Source: an uncultured Bacteroidales bacterium (GTDB taxonomy: Bacteria; Bacteroidota; Bacteroidia; Bacteroidales; GWA2-32-17). From it: 51,560 bases of DNA. The stretch is from assembly GCA_937960415.1 (NCBI GenBank), contig CALGPK010000070.1, positions 1 through 51,560 of the forward strand. The letters are read 5' to 3'. The notes under the pieces are model-generated. The model worked only from the letters and a program-made list of their open reading frames with translations. It was not told where the DNA came from and searched no databases. The translations under genes and the position numbers were made by a program. Of the stretch, positions 32,195-41,828 are shown one piece after another; positions within the stretch are counted from its first letter, which is position 1; each line of letters opens with the position of its first letter.

Positions 32195-34441
32195 ATGAAA
32201 AAAATTGTTGTTTTTCTTTGTGGTTTACTCTTACTTAATTCCTTCAACGTTTTTTCATCGATTGATTCACTACTACATTTAGCTCAAACTGCAAAACACG
32301 ATACATTAACTTGTATGTTCTATCTCGAATGTGGTGATTTTTACGAACTAAGTAATCCCGATTCGGCCGATTATTATTATATCAAAGCCGAAAAAATAGC
32401 TCAAGCACATTTGCAAAACAAATCGAAACTGAGCAAAGCCGAAATACTTGCCTATATCAACTTATTGTCGAGAGTATTACGATATCGTGCAGTTTTATAC
32501 ATCAACCACAACATCTTTAGCAAGCCCATTGAGATGCTTCTTAACCACTCGCTTGCTTATGCCCGCATTAGTAAGAACTTAAAAGCACAGGCGTCGTGTT
32601 ATATCAATCTTGGTGTATATTATTTTCAAAAATCATTATACGATCAGGCACTTATTTGTCAAATAGAAGCATTAAAGATTGCTGAAGCCATTAACGACAA
32701 TAATGCTATAGCCAATATACATCTCAATTTAGCAAACATATATACTATTCAAAAAGAATATAAAAAAGCCATAGAGGCTTTTCAAAAATCGATGCAATAT
32801 TTCGAAAAAGAAAAGGAATATTATCATGCAGCAAAAATTTACAATAACTTAGCCATATTGTACAAAGATCAAAAAAATTATCAACTGTCCAAAGATTATT
32901 ACAAAAAAGCATTATCTATCTTTGAAAAACACGGCGATTCGCCGAGCCTTGCCTATACACTGGTAAACCTCGGCATATTACTGGTCGAACAGAAGCAATA
33001 CAACGAAGCTTTAACATATTACGAAAGGGGATTAAAAATTCATCAAACATTAAAAGACACAAACGGAATAATAATTACCTTGGTTAATTCATCGGATTGT
33101 TATATTAAATTTTACCAAGAAACTAAAAACCATAAATGGCTGTTGAAAGCATTAGGCAACTGCGAAACAGCTTACCGTTTAAACGAACGTATGGGTTCGT
33201 TAAATTCGAAAAATGGTGCGGCAATGAAGTTAATGGAAATTTATCGCCTGCTAAAACAATACGACAAAGCTATAGAATATTCCATCATTTATGTGCAAAC
33301 CCGCGATAGCCTTTTTTCGGAAGAAAAATCGAAAGCTATAGCCGAGGCTGAAGCTTTATATCAAACCGAAAAACAACAACGCCTCATCGAAAAACTCCAT
33401 CACGAAAAACAACTAAACTTAAAAACCATTGAAGCACAGCAAGCCGAAAATAAACGACAAAAAACAACTATTTATGCAGCTATTTCGGTTTCGGTTTTAC
33501 TGGTAATGCTCTTATCCGTTGTTGCTTACTTTTTACGAATCAATCAAATACACAATCGGCAGTTGACAATAAAAAATTATCAAATATCGAAACAAAAAGA
33601 AGAAATTGCTGCTCAACGCGATTTATTGTTGCATCAGAAAATACAAATCGAGGCCTACCATAAAGCACTCAAAGACAGCATTTATTATGCCAAGAACATA
33701 CAAAAAGCAGTCATCCCCGGCGAAGCATTTGTAAAAAATATACTGCATTCGTGTTTTGTTTTGTTTATTCCTCGCGACATTGTTTCCGGCGACTTTTATT
33801 GGATACAAGAACAAAGCAACATTATTTACCTTGTGGTAGCCGACTGTACAGGACATGGTGTACCAGGCGCTTTAATGAGTATGATGGCGGTTTCGTTTTT
33901 AAATGAGCAGTTTCACAAGAACCGTTTGAACGACACGGCTGAAGTACTCGAAACTTTGCGTGCACACCTTATACAATCGTTTCATTTAAATGAGCAGCCG
34001 GGTAAAATGAAAGACGGACTTGACATGATATTTGTAACGTTTAATAAAAAAACAAACCAACTGTCTTTTTCGGCAGCCAATAATCCATTGTACATTGTTC
34101 GAAAAAACGATGACGTTAAGCTTGAATTGATTGAACTGGTTCCCGATAAAATGCCAGTAGGGTTTCATCCCAACATAAGGCCTTTTAAAAAAGAGCAAAT
34201 AACTCTTCGAGCAGGCGATGTGCTCTACTTTACCACCGATGGCTTTGGCGACCAATTTGGCGGGGAGCAAGGCAAAAAATTTCTCCGCAAACGACTGAAG
34301 AACACTTTATTGCAAATTTCACAAGAAAATATAGACATACAAAAGGAAAAATTAATTCAGACACTCAACATTTGGCAAACATCAACCCCCGAACCTTACC
34401 CACAAACCGACGATATTACCATTATTGGGTGGAGGATATAA
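32195..34441 (+). CDS. TPR-containing membrane protein with SpoIIE (PP2C) phosphatase domain
   Basis: A 748-aa signalling protein. The signal peptide is MKKIVVFLCGLLLLNSFNVFSS. About six TPR units follow at ~100-380 (for example SCYINLGVYYFQKSLYDQALICQIEALKIAEAI). A coiled coil and one transmembrane segment come next (TTIYAAISVSVLLVMLLSVVAYFLRI, ~425-450), then a second coiled coil. The cytoplasmic SpoIIE/PP2C serine phosphatase domain spans ~525-748, with metal-binding motifs GDFYW, VVADCTGHGVPGALMSMMA, DGLDMIFVTFN and FTTDGFGDQFGG. Periplasmic TPRs probably sense a protein partner and control dephosphorylation of an unknown anti-sigma-antagonist-like target. The stop lies four bases from that of nqrF, inside a shared hairpin. 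Confidence 0.88.
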   Translation: MKKIVVFLCGLLLLNSFNVFSSIDSLLHLAQTAKHDTLTCMFYLECGDFYELSNPDSADYYYIKAEKIAQAHLQNKSKLSKAEILAYINLLSRVLRYRAVLYINHNIFSKPIEMLLNHSLAYARISKNLKAQASCYINLGVYYFQKSLYDQALICQIEALKIAEAINDNNAIANIHLNLANIYTIQKEYKKAIEAFQKSMQYFEKEKEYYHAAKIYNNLAILYKDQKNYQLSKDYYKKALSIFEKHGDSPSLAYTLVNLGILLVEQKQYNEALTYYERGLKIHQTLKDTNGIIITLVNSSDCYIKFYQETKNHKWLLKALGNCETAYRLNERMGSLNSKNGAAMKLMEIYRLLKQYDKAIEYSIIYVQTRDSLFSEEKSKAIAEAEALYQTEKQQRLIEKLHHEKQLNLKTIEAQQAENKRQKTTIYAAISVSVLLVMLLSVVAYFLRINQIHNRQLTIKNYQISKQKEEIAAQRDLLLHQKIQIEAYHKALKDSIYYAKNIQKAVIPGEAFVKNILHSCFVLFIPRDIVSGDFYWIQEQSNIIYLVVADCTGHGVPGALMSMMAVSFLNEQFHKNRLNDTAEVLETLRAHLIQSFHLNEQPGKMKDGLDMIFVTFNKKTNQLSFSAANNPLYIVRKNDDVKLELIELVPDKMPVGFHPNIRPFKKEQITLRAGDVLYFTTDGFGDQFGGEQGKKFLRKRLKNTLLQISQENIDIQKEKLIQTLNIWQTSTPEPYPQTDDITIIGWRI

Positions 34442-34454
34442 TACTCTATCCTCC
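34431..34454. terminator. Hairpin containing both stop codons of convergent SpoIIE and nqrF genes
   Basis: GGAGGATA (34431-34438) and TATCCTCC (34447-34454) form a perfect 8-bp stem with an 8-base loop. The TAA stop of the phosphatase gene and the TAG stop of nqrF both fall within the hairpin. There is no T-run on either side, so it may be a transcript-end stabiliser or a bidirectional pause/terminator instead of a classical intrinsic terminator. Confidence 0.55.
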
Positions 34455-35708
34455 AAAATCGTCAAATGCTATCATTTCGTTAGGAACGCCCAAGTCGTCG
34501 AGCATTTTTAACACAGCTGCGTTCATAACCGGTGGTCCGCAAAGGTAGTATTCTATATCTTCGGGTGCTTCGTGTTTGCTCAGATATTGATCGTAGATAA
34601 CCTGATGTATGAAGCCGGTAAATCCCGTCCAATTATCTTCTGGTTTCGGCTCCGATAAAGCTATGATAAACTTAAAATTCGGAAATTCCTTTTCTATTTT
34701 TCTAAATTCTTCTTCGTAAAAAATTTCGCGTTTGGAGCGTGCACCGTACCAGAATGTTGTTTTACGTGTAGTACGTTTAGTTAAAAATTGATCGAAAATA
34801 TGCGAACGCATCGGAGCCATACCTGCACCTCCACCAATAAACATCATTTCACGATTAGTGTCTTTAACAAAAAATTCACCATAAGGTCCGCTAATCCAAA
34901 CCTTATCACCTGGCTTGCGACTAAATATGTACGAACTACATACACCCGGATTTACCTTCATAAACGAATTGGTATTCTTATCCCATGGTGGTGTAGCAAT
35001 ACGCACATTAAGCATAATAATATCGTTCTCAGATGGGTGATTTGCCATCGAATAAGCTCTAAACGTTTCCTCCTTATTTACCATTTTTAAATTCCACATG
35101 TTATATTTATCCCATTCATCGCGATATTCTTCTTCTACATAAATGTCTTTCGAAAAATCGACTTCGCATTTAGGGACATCGATTTGTATGTATCCGCCCG
35201 ATTTGAAGTGCAATTTTTCGCCTTCGGGTAGTTTTACCACAAATTCTTTGATAAAAGTAGCTACATTGCGATTCGAAACCACTTCGCATTCCCATTTTTT
35301 TATGCCCAATACTTCTTCGGGCACAATAATCTTCATATCGCTTTTCACTTTTACCTGGCAACCCAGACGCCAATTTTGCAAAATTTGTTTACGAGTAAAA
35401 AAGCCAACTTCTGTTGGCAAAATTTCGCCGCCACCTTCTATAACCTGACATTTACACATACCGCAGGTTCCACCACCACCACATGCCGAAGGCAAAAATA
35501 TTTTCTGATTCGACAGGGTTGCTAATAATGTACTACCTGCTGTAGTTTCTACAATTTTTTCGTTGTTGATAGTTATTTTTACTGGACCGCTATGCGTTAG
35601 TTTCGATTTTGCATAAAGCAACATCAGTACCAGTGAAGTAATTAGTACAAAAAAGAAGACTATTCCGAATATCAACGTTGTGGTAAACAAAACATTAACG
35701 ACAATCAT
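34446..35708 (-). CDS. nqrF: Na+-translocating NADH:quinone reductase subunit F
   Basis: Electron-entry subunit of Na+-NQR that oxidises NADH. It has an N-terminal transmembrane helix (~8-32), a 2Fe-2S ferredoxin domain with C76, C82, C85 and C117 (CGGGGTCGMC), an FAD-binding domain with RAYSMANHPSE, and an NADH-binding domain with MFIGGGAGMAPMRSH. The C-terminus AFDDFGG is typical. The length of 420 aa is normal. It is the last gene of the nqrABCDEF operon, 14 bases after nqrE, and it converges with the SpoIIE gene. Confidence 0.97.
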   Translation of the reverse strand: MIVVNVLFTTTLIFGIVFFFVLITSLVLMLLYAKSKLTHSGPVKITINNEKIVETTAGSTLLATLSNQKIFLPSACGGGGTCGMCKCQVIEGGGEILPTEVGFFTRKQILQNWRLGCQVKVKSDMKIIVPEEVLGIKKWECEVVSNRNVATFIKEFVVKLPEGEKLHFKSGGYIQIDVPKCEVDFSKDIYVEEEYRDEWDKYNMWNLKMVNKEETFRAYSMANHPSENDIIMLNVRIATPPWDKNTNSFMKVNPGVCSSYIFSRKPGDKVWISGPYGEFFVKDTNREMMFIGGGAGMAPMRSHIFDQFLTKRTTRKTTFWYGARSKREIFYEEEFRKIEKEFPNFKFIIALSEPKPEDNWTGFTGFIHQVIYDQYLSKHEAPEDIEYYLCGPPVMNAAVLKMLDDLGVPNEMIAFDDFGG

Positions 35709-35722
35709 AACATAATTTGTTT

Positions 35723-36340
35723 TTAAAGATGAATACCCATGAAACTCATAAATGCAATAGCCATTAATCCGGTAAGAATAAATGTAATCCCTAAGCCTTT
35801 AAGTGGTTTAGGCACGTCCGAATAACGCATTTTTTCGCGTATTGCCGCTAATGATACGATAGCAAGCCACCAACCCACACCCGAGCCTAAAGCAAAAGCA
35901 ATAACCTCGGCAATAGAAGAATAATTACGTTCTTGCATAAACAACGATGTACCCAAAATAGCACAATTCACGGCAATAAGAGGCAAGAATATACCCAACG
36001 CATTATACAATGAAGGAGAAAATTTTTCAACTATCATTTCGACTAATTGAACCATAGCAGCTATCGTAGCTATAAATACGATAAAGCTTAAATAACTTAA
36101 ATCAATCTCTGCATAAGCCGTATCGAGCCATGCTAGTGCACCTTCCTTGAGTACATAAGTATTTAACAAATAATTGAGAGGAGCTGTAATAATCAAAACA
36201 AATATAACGGCAATGCCAAGTCCCATACTGGTTTTAACGGTTTTAGATACAGCCAAATACGAACACATGCCCAAAAAGAAGGCAAATATCATGTTCTCAA
36301 TAAAGATAGATTTGATAAATATATTGAACAAATGTTCCAT
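35723..36340 (-). CDS. nqrE: Na+-NQR subunit E
   Basis: A 205-aa integral membrane subunit with six hydrophobic segments. [29 protein letters not shown] at the N-terminus and [22 protein letters not shown] in the centre are characteristic. The Cys residues in transmembrane helices near FFLGMC and VNCAILG are those that, with NqrD, coordinate the buried Fe centre in the characterised complex. It is the paralogue of NqrD, with inverted topology. Confidence 0.96.
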   Translation of the reverse strand: MEHLFNIFIKSIFIENMIFAFFLGMCSYLAVSKTVKTSMGLGIAVIFVLIITAPLNYLLNTYVLKEGALAWLDTAYAEIDLSYLSFIVFIATIAAMVQLVEMIVEKFSPSLYNALGIFLPLIAVNCAILGTSLFMQERNYSSIAEVIAFALGSGVGWWLAIVSLAAIREKMRYSDVPKPLKGLGITFILTGLMAIAFMSFMGIHL

Positions 36341-36346
36341 AGTTGT

Positions 36347-36988
36347 TTATTTTTCTATTAATGATTTATTCCAGCTTCTATGTATCCATATAACAATACC
36401 AATAATGATCAATGCCATAGGAGGCAAGATCATTAAACCATTATTTTCGTAACCCATCTGATAGAACGATTGGGGAATAACACTCAAACCCATTATCTTT
36501 CCACTTCCAAATAGTTCTCTAACAAAGCCCACGATTACCAATATTATACCATAACCAAAACCATTAGCTATACCATCTACAAACGAAGGCCATGGCTTAT
36601 TTCCTAAGGCGAATGCTTCTAAACGCCCCATAATAATGCAGTTAGTAATAATAAGCCCTACAAAAACCGACAATTTTTTGCTTACATCGTAAACATAAGC
36701 TTTCAAGAGTTGATCGACGATAATAACTAATGTAGCAATAACTACTAATTGAACAATAATACGAATTCGCGAAGGTATCGTATTACGCAATAATGAAATT
36801 ATGAGACTGGCAAATCCGGTAACGATGGTTACCGACAAAGCCATAACCAGAGCAGGTTTAAGCTGAACTGTAACTGCCAGTGCCGAACAAATACCCAATA
36901 CTTGAACCGAAATAGGATTGTTTTGATTTAACGGTCCCAAAAAGGTTTTAATTATTTTAGGCGAAAAAATGGATTCTTTATTTTCCAT
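36347..36988 (-). CDS. nqrD: Na+-NQR subunit D
   Basis: A 213-aa membrane subunit with six hydrophobic helices. GPLNQNNPISVQVLGICSALAVTVQLKPAL and FVGLIITNCIIMGRLEAFAL are typical NqrD segments. The Cys residues in ICSALA and TNCIIMG match the Fe-coordinating pair of the family. It is spaced 5 bases from nqrC and 6 from nqrE, consistent with coordinate translation. Confidence 0.96.
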   Translation of the reverse strand: MENKESIFSPKIIKTFLGPLNQNNPISVQVLGICSALAVTVQLKPALVMALSVTIVTGFASLIISLLRNTIPSRIRIIVQLVVIATLVIIVDQLLKAYVYDVSKKLSVFVGLIITNCIIMGRLEAFALGNKPWPSFVDGIANGFGYGIILVIVGFVRELFGSGKIMGLSVIPQSFYQMGYENNGLMILPPMALIIIGIVIWIHRSWNKSLIEK

Positions 36989-36993
36989 AAACG

Positions 36994-37689
36994 CTAATTT
37001 TTACTTTTTAAAAAACGTTCGTACAATTTTAAATCATCGTGCAACATTTGGGTTAATCCATTGCTGGTAATTGTTCCTCCCGATATGGCATCTACCCCAT
37101 GTATATCATCGTTGTTTGCGCCTCCTTTAATAGTTTTTACTGAAATAAAATCACCATTCTTATCAAAAATTTTTTTCCCTTTAAACTGATGTTGAAATTC
37201 CAATGTCGAAATTTCAGCTCCTAGTCCGGGGGTTTCGCCTTTGTGATCGAAAAAAACGCCGTAAATGGTATTTTTATCTTCGTTTAGAGCTACATAGCCC
37301 CATATAGGACCCCACAACCCTTTACCAAACACGGGCAAAATATATTTGGTTCCCTCATTTTCAATTTTGCTTACAAAAATAGGCAACAAACGTTTTTCTC
37401 TGGGCTTTTTACTTTCTTTTTCTATATTCAGTTCAAAAGCATTGATATGAGTCTGTTTTTCGTTATTCTCGTTGATAACATATTGATCAACAATGTATCG
37501 TTTAAAAAGGTCTTCGGCATTTTGTGTAGTTGTGTTGACATGAACTGCAGCTAATATGTTTTGCATTTTTTCAACCCTGCGGTTGTAATCTTGTTTAGGT
37601 TTTAACCCAATAGCTACCAATGTTAGGAAGGTTGCTACCAAAACAACCATAACGGTTGAATAAATCAGTATATATCTATTGCTATGCAT
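36994..37689 (-). CDS. nqrC: Na+-NQR subunit C, FMN-binding
   Basis: A 231-aa subunit with one N-terminal transmembrane helix (ILIYSTVMVVLVATFLTLVAIGL) and a periplasmic FMN-binding domain that carries a covalently attached FMN. The attachment site is in HGVDAISGGTITSNGL, with T206 the likely FMN-threonine. The motif reads S-G-G-T here, where many homologues have S-G-A-T. ApbE (5597-6604) would install the flavin. It lies four bases after nqrB. Confidence 0.95.
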   Translation of the reverse strand: MHSNRYILIYSTVMVVLVATFLTLVAIGLKPKQDYNRRVEKMQNILAAVHVNTTTQNAEDLFKRYIVDQYVINENNEKQTHINAFELNIEKESKKPREKRLLPIFVSKIENEGTKYILPVFGKGLWGPIWGYVALNEDKNTIYGVFFDHKGETPGLGAEISTLEFQHQFKGKKIFDKNGDFISVKTIKGGANNDDIHGVDAISGGTITSNGLTQMLHDDLKLYERFLKSKN

Positions 37690-37693
37690 AGTT

Positions 37694-38863
37694 TTACAAT
37701 TTAATGGTTGATTGATTCCAACGTTTTAGACGTCTTTTGATATTTGCATGTACCACATAATGATCGATCAGTGGAGCCATAGCATTCATAAATAATATAG
37801 CCAGCATCATGCCTTCGGGATATGCCGGATTGAGTACACGAAGCAATATAGCCAGTAGTCCGATTAAAAAGCCATATATGTACTTGCCTGTTTCGGTTTG
37901 AGCAGCCGTTACCGGATCGGTAGCCATAAATACGGCACCAAATAAAAATCCACCCATGAGCATTTGCTTCAGCGGCGATATCTCCATAAAAGGATTAACA
38001 GCAAACAAATTTAATACAAAAGCCATAAACAGGCCACCGAATATGGTGCTGATCATGACTTTCCAATTGGCTACACCTGTAAACAACAAAATAGCAGCCC
38101 CCAGCAGTATAGCTAATTTAGAAGTTTCGCCTATCGAGCCTGGTATCAAACCAACGAACAATGTCCAGTTGTCGGGAATTTTTTCAATGGCATAAGCGGC
38201 CGCATTTGCCAATGGTGTAGCTCCCGAAAAACCATCAACTGTTTGAATACCATGAGTAAGACCATAAGTCCATGGAAGATCGCCCGATATTTGTTTCGGA
38301 TAAGAAAAAAACACAAAAGCTCGTGCCAATAAAGCAACATTAAAAATATTCATACCGGTACCACCAAAAACCTCTTTACCCAGCAACACGGCAAAAATGG
38401 TTGCTACCGAAACCATCCACAACGGAATGTTAACAGGCATAATGAGCGGAATAAGCATACCGCTTACTAAAAAGCCTTCGTTTACCTCGTGATGACGAAC
38501 TTGTGCAAATATAAACTCAACGGTTAAACCCGATACATAACTAACAACCACAATAGGAAGAACCTTTAAAAAGCCAAACCAGAACATCTCTAACCATGTA
38601 ACATCCTGACCTATTGCCTTGTAATATTGATATCCAACATTAAACATACCAAATAAAAGAGCTGGCAAAAGCGATATAATGACTACGCTCATCGTTCGTT
38701 TTAAATCGATGGCATCGCGTATATGCGAACCCACATGAGTAACTTTATTGGGAACAAATAAAAACGTTTCGAACGCATCAAAAGTAGAATGGAGAAAATT
38801 AAACTTTCCTCCTTTTTCAAAATGCGGTTTTATTGAATCAAGTTTATTTCTTAGCCATTTCAT
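37694..38863 (-). CDS. nqrB: Na+-NQR subunit B, Na+ channel and FMN subunit
   Basis: A 389-aa membrane subunit that forms the Na+ path and binds covalent FMN. The flavinylation motif is SGAT at residues 213-216 (T216) in VDGFSGATPLANAA. About nine to ten transmembrane helices are visible. LGKEVFGGTGMNIFNVALLARAFVFFSYP and FMATDPVTAAQTETGKYIYGF are typical. It lies 10 bases after nqrA. Confidence 0.97.
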   Translation of the reverse strand: MKWLRNKLDSIKPHFEKGGKFNFLHSTFDAFETFLFVPNKVTHVGSHIRDAIDLKRTMSVVIISLLPALLFGMFNVGYQYYKAIGQDVTWLEMFWFGFLKVLPIVVVSYVSGLTVEFIFAQVRHHEVNEGFLVSGMLIPLIMPVNIPLWMVSVATIFAVLLGKEVFGGTGMNIFNVALLARAFVFFSYPKQISGDLPWTYGLTHGIQTVDGFSGATPLANAAAYAIEKIPDNWTLFVGLIPGSIGETSKLAILLGAAILLFTGVANWKVMISTIFGGLFMAFVLNLFAVNPFMEISPLKQMLMGGFLFGAVFMATDPVTAAQTETGKYIYGFLIGLLAILLRVLNPAYPEGMMLAILFMNAMAPLIDHYVVHANIKRRLKRWNQSTIKL

Positions 38864-38873
38864 AATTGTTGCA

Positions 38874-40217
38874 TTAACTCATTTCGGAACGAATATAATC
38901 TAATGTTTCACGAATAATTTTCTGTACTTCTATTTTGGAAGTGCATACAAATTCGCACAGTGCAAGATCCTCCTCCACTACTTCATAAATACCTAGTTTT
39001 TCGAGCAAATCTATATCTTTTATTATAGCTGCTTTCACAAGATGTTGAGGCAAAATATCCATGGGCAACACTTTTTCGTATTGTCCGGTTATTACATAAG
39101 CACGCTCACCACCATGATAGTTGGTATCAATAATGTATTCTTTATTTGGAAAGAGCCACGAAAAGAAAGTACGCGACAAACTAAACTTCTTGAAACCGGG
39201 CTTAGCCCAGCCAAAAAACTCGTAATAATTCCCTTCGGGAATAACAGAAATCATTCGATCGAAAAAGCCCAAAAAGCCATTGATAGTAACATTTCTGCCG
39301 GTTAGTACATTGCCGCTGATAAAGCGATTGTTTTCGCCAGTGATGTTCCCTTGAGTAATGCTAACAATATCAGCTCCTAACATGGTTTCTGTATAAGCAG
39401 GCTGTTGTACTTGACTTCCAGCAATAGCAATTTTTCGACGCACATCATATTTGCCCGTAAGTGCATAACGTCCAATTATTACCACATCTTCGGGGCGAAT
39501 AACCCAAACCACTTCACCTTTGTTTATCGGATTAACATGATGTATTTGTACACCAACGTTTCCAGCAGGATGTGGACCTGAAAAGTAGGTTATTTCAATG
39601 CCTTCGATTTGTTCGAATATCGATGGCATATTGGCTTTTAAACCCACATGAATAGGAACGTTTGCTAGTTTTTTTAGAATGTTTATGCCTGCTTGCAAAG
39701 CGTTTTTTTCGTCTTTCAAAATGAATTCTATATTAGGAGCTAACGGAGCTGTATCAAATCCGCTTAAAAAAATAGCTTTAGGTTTTGAACCCGGAACAGC
39801 TATTATATTGTACGGACGTTGACGAATAAAAGCCCACAAACCAACCGATAACAGTGCCTTTTGAAGATCATCGCCACTTAATTTTGAAATGTCTATGGTA
39901 TTTGAAGCATGTGTTTGATTGCCATCTGGGTCTATGATAAACGAGAGAATCTTACGTTTTTCGCCTCTTACAACTTGCTTTAGCACACCACTTACGGGGG
40001 AAACTACAACTATATCGGGGTTATCTTTGTGATAAAAAACCGGCGAACCAACTTTTACATGGTCTCCTTCCTTAACAGACGGCTTAGGAATAAATCCTAC
40101 CCAATCGTCGGGGCAAAGACCTATTTTTTGGTAAGATACAGTTGGGAGTATTATTTCTTGCGGTTTGCCTTTTAGCCTAATATCGAGACCTTTTTTTAGC
40201 TTAATAGTTTGTGGCAT
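38874..40217 (-). CDS. nqrA: Na+-NQR subunit A
   Basis: A 447-aa peripheral subunit of the quinone-reducing complex. MPQTIKLKKGLDIRLKGKPQEIILP at the start, and PSVKEGDHVKVGSPVFYHKDNPDIVVVSPVSG (biotinyl/lipoyl-like hammerhead), identify it. A SLBB-like and a Rossmann-like segment follow. First gene of the operon, with a TATCTTTG box upstream. The set nqrA-B-C-D-E-F is complete and collinear with known operons. Confidence 0.96.
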   Translation of the reverse strand: MPQTIKLKKGLDIRLKGKPQEIILPTVSYQKIGLCPDDWVGFIPKPSVKEGDHVKVGSPVFYHKDNPDIVVVSPVSGVLKQVVRGEKRKILSFIIDPDGNQTHASNTIDISKLSGDDLQKALLSVGLWAFIRQRPYNIIAVPGSKPKAIFLSGFDTAPLAPNIEFILKDEKNALQAGINILKKLANVPIHVGLKANMPSIFEQIEGIEITYFSGPHPAGNVGVQIHHVNPINKGEVVWVIRPEDVVIIGRYALTGKYDVRRKIAIAGSQVQQPAYTETMLGADIVSITQGNITGENNRFISGNVLTGRNVTINGFLGFFDRMISVIPEGNYYEFFGWAKPGFKKFSLSRTFFSWLFPNKEYIIDTNYHGGERAYVITGQYEKVLPMDILPQHLVKAAIIKDIDLLEKLGIYEVVEEDLALCEFVCTSKIEVQKIIRETLDYIRSEMS

Positions 40218-40240
40218 ACATATTTTTTATTTTTCGAATA

Positions 40241-40248
40241 CAAAGATA
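40241..40248 (-). promoter_or_regulatory. TAnnTTTG promoter element for the nqr operon
   Basis: TATCTTTG on the minus strand, 24-31 bases before the nqrA ATG. No TTTG is seen at the -33 position. Confidence 0.5.
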
Positions 40249-40468
40249 AACATATAATTTTTTTGAAGGAAAATTATCGATATATGATATTTATCATATC
40301 ATTTTGCTAAACCATTGGTTTTTAATCTAACCCTAATGATTTAATAAAAATTATCGGAAATGTTAAATGCTGTCTTAAATGTTTATTTTTTAATGGATAT
40401 ACCATAGAAAATTTTCTATTACATAAAAAAAAGAATAAAAAAACATCTTAACTCTTGGGTTAAAAAAG

Positions 40469-40500
40469 TTTGAACATGTTTTTAAAAAAGTGTATTTTTG
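40469..40500 (+). promoter_or_regulatory. Promoter of glyA (TTTG-N20-TATTTTTG)
   Basis: TTTG (40469-40472) and TATTTTTG (40493-40500) are separated by 20 bases. This is one of the best matches in the window to the Bacteroidota consensus. The ATG is 27 bases downstream and has no Shine-Dalgarno. Confidence 0.75.
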
Positions 40501-40526
40501 TTTCGAAACTTAACCAATTATAAATT

Positions 40527-41807
40527 ATGGAAAAAGATCATGCAATATTTAATCTGATTGAAGAAGAATATCAGCGTCAATTAAATGGTATAGAGCTAAT
40601 AGCCTCCGAAAATTTCGTTAGCCCTTATGTCCTACAGGCAATGGGTTCGGTTATGACGAATAAATATGCCGAAGGATATCCGGGCAAACGTTACTATGGA
40701 GGCTGCGAAGTAGTTGATAAATCTGAGCAGCTAGCAATAGATCGTTTAAAACAGTTGTTTGGAGCCGAATATGCCAATGTACAACCTCACTCTGGTGCTC
40801 AAGCAAATGCTGCCGTTATGCTTGCCGTTCTAAAACCCGGCGACAAGTTTTTGGGTCTCGATTTAGCTCATGGCGGACACTTAACACATGGCTCAGCAGT
40901 TAATTATTCTGGTATTCTTTATCAGCCCATAGCTTATCAGGTTAGAGAAGATACAGGTATGGTCGATTACGACCAGATGGAAAAACTGGCATTGGAACAC
41001 AAGCCCAAACTTATTGTTGCCGGTGCATCGGCCTATAGTCGTGATTGGGATTATGCACGTATGCGTGCCATTGCCGACAAAATTGGTGCTTTACTTATGG
41101 CAGATATCGCACATCCAGCAGGCCTTATTGCTGCTAAAGAACTTAACAATCCATTTCCACACTGTCATATAGTAACATCCACAACTCACAAGACGCTTCG
41201 TGGACCAAGAGGAGGTATTATCATTATGGGGAAAGATTTTCCCAATCCTTGGGGGCTCACCACACCCAAAGGCGAAGTAAAAATGATGTCGGCAATTCTC
41301 GATTCGGCGGTTTTCCCTGGCACACAAGGAGGTCCACTAGAACATGTTATTGCTGCTAAAGCTGTTGCATTTGGTGAAGCTCTTACACCGAGCTACAAAG
41401 AATATATCAAACAAGTTCGAAAAAATGCTCAGGCAATGGCCGAAGCCTTTTTAACAAAAGGCTACAAAATTATTTCGGGAGGGACAGACAATCACCTGAT
41501 GTTGATTGACTTACGTACCAAATTTCCCGATATAACTGGTAAACAAGTGGAAAATACACTGGTAAAAGCTCATATTACCATCAACAAAAATATGGTACCG
41601 TTTGATAGTCGTTCGCCTTTCCTTACATCGGGTATTCGTGTGGGGACACCAGCTATTACCACGCGTGGTTTGAAAGAAGAACACATGCCTGTAATAGTCG
41701 ATTTTATCGATACTATTATATCAAATATCAACAATGAAGATATAATTGCACGTATAGGAAATGAAGTACAAGATATGATGTCGAAATTTCCGCTATTTGC
41801 GTGGTAA
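40527..41807 (+). CDS. glyA: Serine hydroxymethyltransferase
   Basis: PLP enzyme interconverting serine and glycine and forming 5,10-methylene-THF. The PLP lysine is K222 in [51 protein letters not shown] and [10 protein letters not shown] are hallmark segments. The length of 426 aa is normal. It is monocistronic and converges on the epimerase gene with three bases between the stops, with a hairpin spanning both. Confidence 0.97.
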   Translation: MEKDHAIFNLIEEEYQRQLNGIELIASENFVSPYVLQAMGSVMTNKYAEGYPGKRYYGGCEVVDKSEQLAIDRLKQLFGAEYANVQPHSGAQANAAVMLAVLKPGDKFLGLDLAHGGHLTHGSAVNYSGILYQPIAYQVREDTGMVDYDQMEKLALEHKPKLIVAGASAYSRDWDYARMRAIADKIGALLMADIAHPAGLIAAKELNNPFPHCHIVTSTTHKTLRGPRGGIIIMGKDFPNPWGLTTPKGEVKMMSAILDSAVFPGTQGGPLEHVIAAKAVAFGEALTPSYKEYIKQVRKNAQAMAEAFLTKGYKIISGGTDNHLMLIDLRTKFPDITGKQVENTLVKAHITINKNMVPFDSRSPFLTSGIRVGTPAITTRGLKEEHMPVIVDFIDTIISNINNEDIIARIGNEVQDMMSKFPLFAW

Positions 41808-41828
41808 ACATTATACTTGATAATACCA
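41802..41828. terminator. Bulged hairpin over the convergent glyA and epimerase stops
   Basis: TGGT (41802-41805) and ATTAT (41810-41814) can pair with ATAAT (41820-41824) and ACCA (41825-41828) around a 5-base loop, leaving a 4-base bulge. Both stop codons fall inside it. No T-run follows on either strand. Confidence 0.35.

Larger units (their letters stand above)
40218..40526. other. Divergent promoter region between nqrA and glyA
   Basis: 309 bases, very AT-rich, holding the nqrA promoter box on the minus strand and the glyA promoter on the plus strand. ATATATGATATTTATCATATC around 40279-40300 contains the palindrome GATATTTATC, a possible protein-binding site. No gene or repeat is seen. 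Confidence 0.5.
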
